Source: Hellea sp. (GTDB lineage Bacteria > Pseudomonadota > Alphaproteobacteria > Caulobacterales > Maricaulaceae). Taken from it: DNA of 34,289 nucleotides. The stretch covers positions 1-34,289 of the forward strand of contig JABGVR010000011.1 in the NCBI GenBank assembly GCA_018645985.1, read 5' to 3'. A program made the position numbers and the translations under genes. The notes under the pieces were generated by a model, which ran no database searches, was not told where the DNA came from, and worked only from the letters and a program-made list of their open reading frames with translations. Shown one piece after another: positions 29,452-34,289 of the stretch; position 1 is the stretch's first letter, and every line of letters starts with the position of its first letter.

Positions 29452-30684
29452 ATGAATCATCCAGCTTTTGGCTTAATAGGCGTTTTTCTAATTCTTCTAA
29501 TGGCATGGATTTTTTCAGAAAATAAGAAGGCTATAAGTATCAGGACAGTCTTGGTTTGTTTTGCGCTGCAAGTTTTGATAGCTGTTTTAGTGTTGTATGT
29601 ACCTTTTGGTCAAAACTTACTAACAGGGATGTCAGACTTAGTAATCACTTTGCTTTCTTATGCTGATGTTGGAATAAATTTTGTTTTTGGCGGTTTAGCT
29701 TCTGAGAATATTGGCTTCAGCTTTTTGATTAGAGTGCTGCCGGTTGTTATTTTTTTTGCTGCTCTTATGGAGGTTATGTATCATTTAAAAGTTATGCAGT
29801 TCGTTGTGCGCCACGCAGGAAGAGCAATATGTAGACTAACAAATTCAAGACCGGTTGAATCTTTGAATGTGGTAGCCAATATCTTTGTTGGGCAGACTGA
29901 GGCACCACTGAGCCTTAAGCCATATTTGCCGAGCATTTCTCGGCCTGAACTCTTCACTATAATGGTATCCGGTATGGCTTCAATCGCAGGAACTGTTTTA
30001 GCTGGATATATTCAACTAGGCATCAAGCCTGAATATCTTATTGCCGCTTGCTTTATGTCCGCTCCCGCAGGTTTATTAATGGCAAAGATAATTATGCCAT
30101 CAAATGCTGAGGACTTTAATAAACCAGTAGATGAAGTTTTTGACCTGGCTGACGACCGTGAGCATGCTAATGTTATTTTGGCTGCCGCGGTAGGTGCTCA
30201 GAATGGAATGAAACTGGCAGTTAATATAGGAGCAATGCTGTTGGCTTTTGTTTCTTTAATTGCCTTACTTAATGGACTTCTTGGCTGGGCGGGAGGTTTT
30301 TTTGGGGCTGATAGCCTATCCATGCAAACAATTCTTGGTTTTATATTTGCCCCCGTAATGCTGGTGTTAAATGTTCCTTGGTCGGAGGCACAACAAGCTG
30401 GCGCTATTTTTGGTGAAAAAATTGTACTCAACGAATTTATCGCCTATATTAGTCTTGTAGATGTTCAAGATCAGTTGTCAGAGAGAACAGTTGTCATACT
30501 AACTTTCGCCCTTTGCGGGTTTGCTAATTTTAGTTCAATAGCTATTCTTCTCGGGGGTCTTGGTGCCCTAATTCCTGACCGCATGTCAGAAATGGCAAAA
30601 ATGGGTATTAAAGCTGTATTTGCTGCGTCACTTGCTAATTTGATGAACGCTGCTTTAGCAGGCATATTAATTAGCGGTTTTTAA
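29452..30684 (+). CDS. NupC-family concentrative nucleoside transporter (CNT)
   Basis: Polytopic membrane protein with [66 protein letters not shown] at 29452 is a likely start. Confidence 0.93.
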   Translation: MNHPAFGLIGVFLILLMAWIFSENKKAISIRTVLVCFALQVLIAVLVLYVPFGQNLLTGMSDLVITLLSYADVGINFVFGGLASENIGFSFLIRVLPVVIFFAALMEVMYHLKVMQFVVRHAGRAICRLTNSRPVESLNVVANIFVGQTEAPLSLKPYLPSISRPELFTIMVSGMASIAGTVLAGYIQLGIKPEYLIAACFMSAPAGLLMAKIIMPSNAEDFNKPVDEVFDLADDREHANVILAAAVGAQNGMKLAVNIGAMLLAFVSLIALLNGLLGWAGGFFGADSLSMQTILGFIFAPVMLVLNVPWSEAQQAGAIFGEKIVLNEFIAYISLVDVQDQLSERTVVILTFALCGFANFSSIAILLGGLGALIPDRMSEMAKMGIKAVFAASLANLMNAALAGILISGF

Positions 30685-31609
30685 GTCCAATTTCAACTAA
30701 ACGTTGGGTTAAAAACTCCTGGGCAGTGATTGCTGGTTCGGCTATGTCGCCTTCTTTTAAGCAGCTTTTTAATGGTTCAATAATTGTATCATTGTTAAGG
30801 TGTAAAAAGAAAGGTTTTGAATACCTAGGAAACATTGCTCTACTTGGTTTTGGATTTATCACTCGATGTGTTGTTGAAGGTAAAACACCAGATGTTATTC
30901 TTTGAAGCATATCGCCAACATTTACTACTACTGCGCCTTGTTTTGCATTAATATCTATCCAATTTCCAGATCTATGTTTGACTTGAAGCCCTGACTCTGA
31001 TGCTCCTAGTAATAATGTAATTAGATTAATGTCTTCATGAGCCCCAGCTCGTACTGAGCCATTCAAAGGAGGTGCTACTTGGGGAGGGTAATGTAGTAGT
31101 CTTAAAATAGAGTTTCCATAGTTTACCTTATCTTGAAACCAGCCTTCATTTAAGTCTAAATAAAGTGCAATTGCTTTCAGTAACTCATTCCCTAGTTCAT
31201 CAAATTCTTCATATAATTTAGATATATTTTGGTCGAAATCCTTTATTTCATCAACGCAAGGAGTTTGTTTCATAGTTGCATTATACTTTGATGATGGAAG
31301 GAGTTTTCTTCCTGTGTGCCAAAATTCTTTTAGATCTGCTTCTTTTTTATTCTTTGCGTTTTCTGTACCAACAGGAGAGTAACCGCGTTGAAAGCCATCT
31401 TCTGGATCAGAATATTTTTGTTTAATATTTTGCGGCAATGAAAAAAAAGCTTCGGATGATATATCAGCATTACGAATAATTTTTTCTGATATTCTATGAT
31501 TTTCAATTATTGCAAATCCAGTTTCTTTGAATGATTTTCCAAGTAACTCAGAGAAAGAAAACTTGTCTATACTCCAGAGCTGGTAATCAATTGGATCAAG
31601 TTTGATCAT
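30671..31609 (-). CDS. 2-oxoglutarate/Fe(II)-dependent oxygenase, isopenicillin-N-synthase-like family
   Basis: HED ([13 protein letters not shown]) ... H (TTHRVINP) metal triad and R-x-S 2OG-binding segment ([12 protein letters not shown]); N-terminal [11 protein letters not shown]. Confidence 0.9.
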   Translation of the reverse strand: MIKLDPIDYQLWSIDKFSFSELLGKSFKETGFAIIENHRISEKIIRNADISSEAFFSLPQNIKQKYSDPEDGFQRGYSPVGTENAKNKKEADLKEFWHTGRKLLPSSKYNATMKQTPCVDEIKDFDQNISKLYEEFDELGNELLKAIALYLDLNEGWFQDKVNYGNSILRLLHYPPQVAPPLNGSVRAGAHEDINLITLLLGASESGLQVKHRSGNWIDINAKQGAVVVNVGDMLQRITSGVLPSTTHRVINPKPSRAMFPRYSKPFFLHLNNDTIIEPLKSCLKEGDIAEPAITAQEFLTQRLVEIGLKNR

Positions 31610-31707
31610 ATAATACTTCCAGTTAATATTTTTCTAGTTTATTATGTGTGTTGTAATTTATATAACAAGCAAATTAAAATCAATTTAGAAGTTTTTCTGA
31701 GGATAAT

Positions 31708-32565
31708 ATGGTAAGTCTAAAAGTGTGCTCTTTGGGATCTATAAATTTGGACTTTACTATTCAGACTCATTCTCTGCCAACAGCAGGTAACACTGTGGGG
31801 GGTGGGCATTTTAATACATTTCCTGGTGGCAAGGGTGCTAATGTTGCACTGGCAACCAAAAAAATGGGCGTAGATACGACCCTTTTGGGCGCTGTTGGTA
31901 ATGATGATTTTGCTAATGAGGCTCTTGTTTTACTGAAAAAATCAGGAGTGGACCTTAGTAATTTAGTAATTTTTGATGATGTCTCCACTGGCATTGCTTT
32001 TATTAATGTAGATGAAAGCGGGGAGAATCAAATTGCTGTTGCTTCAGGTGCAAATGCTAATTTTTTTCCTGAGCACATCGGTGCAATAGATAGTGATGGT
32101 ATTATAACTCAGTTCGAGATTCCGTTAGAAACCATATTTAAAGCTATTAAAGACTATAAAGGATTTGTAGCAATTAACCCATCTCCAGTTTTAGATGGGT
32201 TGGATAAATTGTTACCCTATGCGTCAGTCATAATTGTGAATGAAGGCGAGTATCAGGCCTACGCAGAAACTTTAAGTTCATATACTGGATTATTAGCAGT
32301 TACTAAAGGCGCTGAGGGAGCGGTGTTGTTTAAAAATAAAATTACTGTTGCGTCAATTAAACCTCCCCAAATGAAAGCAATAGATACGACTGGGGCAGGA
32401 GATTGCTTTGCAGCGGCGCTTTCTATATCTTTGATGGAAGGAAAGTCTTATGAAGAGGCTTTAGAATTTGCATGTGCTGCCGGAGCATTAGTTACTCAAA
32501 AAGTTGGCACGCAACCTGCTATGCCAAGTCGGCCTGAAATAGAAAAATTATCAAGTACCTTTTAG
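31708..32565 (+). CDS. rbsK: Ribokinase (PfkB family)
   Basis: FPGGKGANVALATKKMG, GAVGNDDFA, DTTGAGDCFAAALS motifs. Confidence 0.9.
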   Translation: MVSLKVCSLGSINLDFTIQTHSLPTAGNTVGGGHFNTFPGGKGANVALATKKMGVDTTLLGAVGNDDFANEALVLLKKSGVDLSNLVIFDDVSTGIAFINVDESGENQIAVASGANANFFPEHIGAIDSDGIITQFEIPLETIFKAIKDYKGFVAINPSPVLDGLDKLLPYASVIIVNEGEYQAYAETLSSYTGLLAVTKGAEGAVLFKNKITVASIKPPQMKAIDTTGAGDCFAAALSISLMEGKSYEEALEFACAAGALVTQKVGTQPAMPSRPEIEKLSSTF

Positions 32566-33117
32566 TATTTTGAAGATACGTTCAGGCACTGGTTTTTTTT
32601 CCATTATTTCTTTGAGAGTACAACCTACCATTTCATGTGGGAAAACAGCCCAAGATTTAGTTTTATGAATAAAATAATTGGGTTTTATCTCAGTTTTATT
32701 TTTTTCTGGTTTGTAAAAAACTGTGGCTACTTTAATTTCACAAGGCTTACTTAATTTACTGCCCTCTTTAATTGCTTCAATTGTTGCTTTAACCGATCGA
32801 CCAGTATCAAAGATGTCGTCAACTAATAAAATTTTACTATCTGATGAAATGGTATCAATAACTTGACTAAGTCCGAAAATCCTTACTTCATTTGACTGGT
32901 TATTAATACCTTTGTATGATGAGGTCCTAATGGCAAAGTGTTCTGTATATACGCCAAGTAAATCTAATATTTCATGAACGGCGACACCAACAGGTGCCCC
33001 ACCTCTCCAAATTCCAACAACATGTGTCGGATTAAAATCACTTTCAAATATTTTGAGTCCTAATTCAAATGAACTTTTAAGAAGTTCTTCAGCTGTAATA
33101 AATAATTTTTCCATCAT
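32551..33117 (-). CDS. Purine-type phosphoribosyltransferase
   Basis: PRPP-binding loop ILLVDDIFDTGRSVKATIE and VVGIWRGGAPVGVAVHEIL; xanthine/hypoxanthine-guanine PRT type. Confidence 0.85.
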   Translation of the reverse strand: MMEKLFITAEELLKSSFELGLKIFESDFNPTHVVGIWRGGAPVGVAVHEILDLLGVYTEHFAIRTSSYKGINNQSNEVRIFGLSQVIDTISSDSKILLVDDIFDTGRSVKATIEAIKEGSKLSKPCEIKVATVFYKPEKNKTEIKPNYFIHKTKSWAVFPHEMVGCTLKEIMEKKPVPERIFKILKGT

Positions 33118-33185
33118 TTGAAGCTAATATAAAGCATTTCTGCAATCAACTGTTCTAATCTCATAAAATTAAGTTATAGTAATTT

Positions 33186-33992
33186 ATGAAGCGAAAACTT
33201 ATAATTGATTGCGACCCAGGCCAGGATGACTGCATAAACCTTTTTATGGCCTTACCTCACACAGACCTGTATGATATATTAGGAATAACTGTTGTTGCTG
33301 GGAATGTAAGTTTAGAAAAAGTTTCAAGAAATGCTCGCATGATCTGTGAGATGTCTAATCGTTTTGATATACCTGTCTATGAAGGCTGCGACTCTCCCTT
33401 TGATGTTCCTTTAGTAACTGCTGAGGAAGTTCATAGTGATGAAGGGTTGGAGGGGATAGAGGTTTTTGAACCAGAAATCAAAGCTCAAGATAAACATGCA
33501 GTGGATTTTATAATTGATACTTTAATGGCAGCGGAAAGCGGGGAAATAACTTTAATTCCTACAGGCCCTCTCACTAACATCGCATCAGCTATTGAAAAAG
33601 AGCCATTAATTATAGATAAAATTTCTGAAATTGTTATGATGGGTGGAGCTTTGCGGGAAGGGGGTAATGTTACTCCTTCTGCGGAGTTTAACATTTTTGT
33701 GGACCCCAAGGCTGCACAAATAGTTTTTTCTAGTAAATGTAAGATAACTGTTTTTGGACTTGATGTAACGCACCAGGTTTTATCTTCGTTTGAAGTTCTT
33801 GAGAGAATTGGAACAATTGAAAATAAAGTTGCTCAGTCGGCTTATAACCTATTAACTTGCTATGGTCGATATGATGCAGAAAAATACGGTAATGATGGCG
33901 CACCATTACATGACCCTTGTACAATGGCTTATATCCTTAAGCCCGATTTATTTGAATTTAACACTAGAAACATATCTCTTTTTTCGTCATAA
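33186..33992 (+). CDS. Inosine/uridine-preferring nucleoside hydrolase, apparently lacking its C-terminus
   Basis: N-terminal DCDPGQDDCINLFMAL, LIPTGPLTNIASAI, VMMGGALREGGNVTPSAEFNIFVDPKAAQIVF, GAPLHDPCTMAYILKPDLFE; then unfamiliar FNTRNISLFSS-stop. Confidence 0.85.
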   Translation: MKRKLIIDCDPGQDDCINLFMALPHTDLYDILGITVVAGNVSLEKVSRNARMICEMSNRFDIPVYEGCDSPFDVPLVTAEEVHSDEGLEGIEVFEPEIKAQDKHAVDFIIDTLMAAESGEITLIPTGPLTNIASAIEKEPLIIDKISEIVMMGGALREGGNVTPSAEFNIFVDPKAAQIVFSSKCKITVFGLDVTHQVLSSFEVLERIGTIENKVAQSAYNLLTCYGRYDAEKYGNDGAPLHDPCTMAYILKPDLFEFNTRNISLFSS

Positions 33993-34288
33993 CTGACATA
34001 CATTAGATGACCTTCAGTGCCTTCGCCTTTTTTATCGAATATTCTTTTATCCCTATCTCCATCATCTTTAATACTAACTATCGCCCCAGGATTGTTTTTT
34101 AAATCATCATACACACTATTGTAGTCTTTATTTCTGGGTTTTACATAATATTTATCATCTGTCGCAAATTGTATAAAATCGTTCATAAATACAGGATAAA
34201 TGGCACCTTTCTCTGAGTAATAGTCGTTACCATTTGATTGCTTTTTGTTTTTTAAAAAATCAAAAGCAACATTAATTGCTTCTTCAAC
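33929..34288 (-). CDS. Unknown protein, C-terminal fragment (runs off right edge)
   Basis: The minus-strand frame stays open from the window edge (VEEAINVAFDFLKNKKQSNGNDYYSEKGAIYPVFMNDFIQF...) to a stop at 33929, so the tracked ATG at 34186 is probably internal. Overlaps the 3' end of the nucleoside hydrolase. Confidence 0.55.
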   Translation of the reverse strand, partial: VEEAINVAFDFLKNKKQSNGNDYYSEKGAIYPVFMNDFIQFATDDKYYVKPRNKDYNSVYDDLKNNPGAIVSIKDDGDRDKRIFDKKGEGTEGHLMYVSYDEKRDMFLVLNSNKSGLRI

Positions 34289-34289
34289 A

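Noticed and set aside
1-34289. CRISPR arrays, IS elements, prophage or toxin-antitoxin modules
   Set aside because: No regularly spaced repeats, transposase or integrase motifs, or recognisable defence or TA proteins seen on either strand; the only breakpoint-like signal is at the right edge.

Overview
AT-rich bacterial chromosomal window, probably from an alphaproteobacterium (inferred from the coaD-PPIase-queA-tgt and yfgM/bamB/der arrangements and from a tRNA-His with no encoded G-1 and an A73 discriminator). Most of it is housekeeping: gph (partial, - strand), glmU-rpiA-gor, coaD-PPIase-ppiB-queA-tgt, tRNA-Lys, an OmpA-family porin, an arginine succinyltransferase (AST) operon led by an M20-family hydrolase, tRNA-His, nadK, a lipoprotein cytochrome c, an acyl-CoA dehydrogenase, panB, YfgM-like/bamB/der and aroC. 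The last ~9 kb holds an Oar-like TonB-dependent receptor and a nucleoside-salvage cluster (udk, NupC transporter, 2OG-Fe(II) oxygenase, ribokinase, purine phosphoribosyltransferase, nucleoside hydrolase). Best second-look items: (1) the nucleoside hydrolase loses its C-terminus near 33956, at a junction with an opposite-strand unknown ORF; (2) the salvage cluster with its embedded oxygenase, and an 18-bp perfect palindrome between the receptor and udk; (3) the M20 hydrolase translationally coupled to astA-astD-astB with no local astE or astC; (4) a 439-aa secreted orphan beside tRNA-His; (5) a triple CWDxS cysteine repeat in the OmpA-like protein. I saw no CRISPR array, transposase, integrase or recognisable defence system. 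All homology calls are from reading motifs, not from searches.
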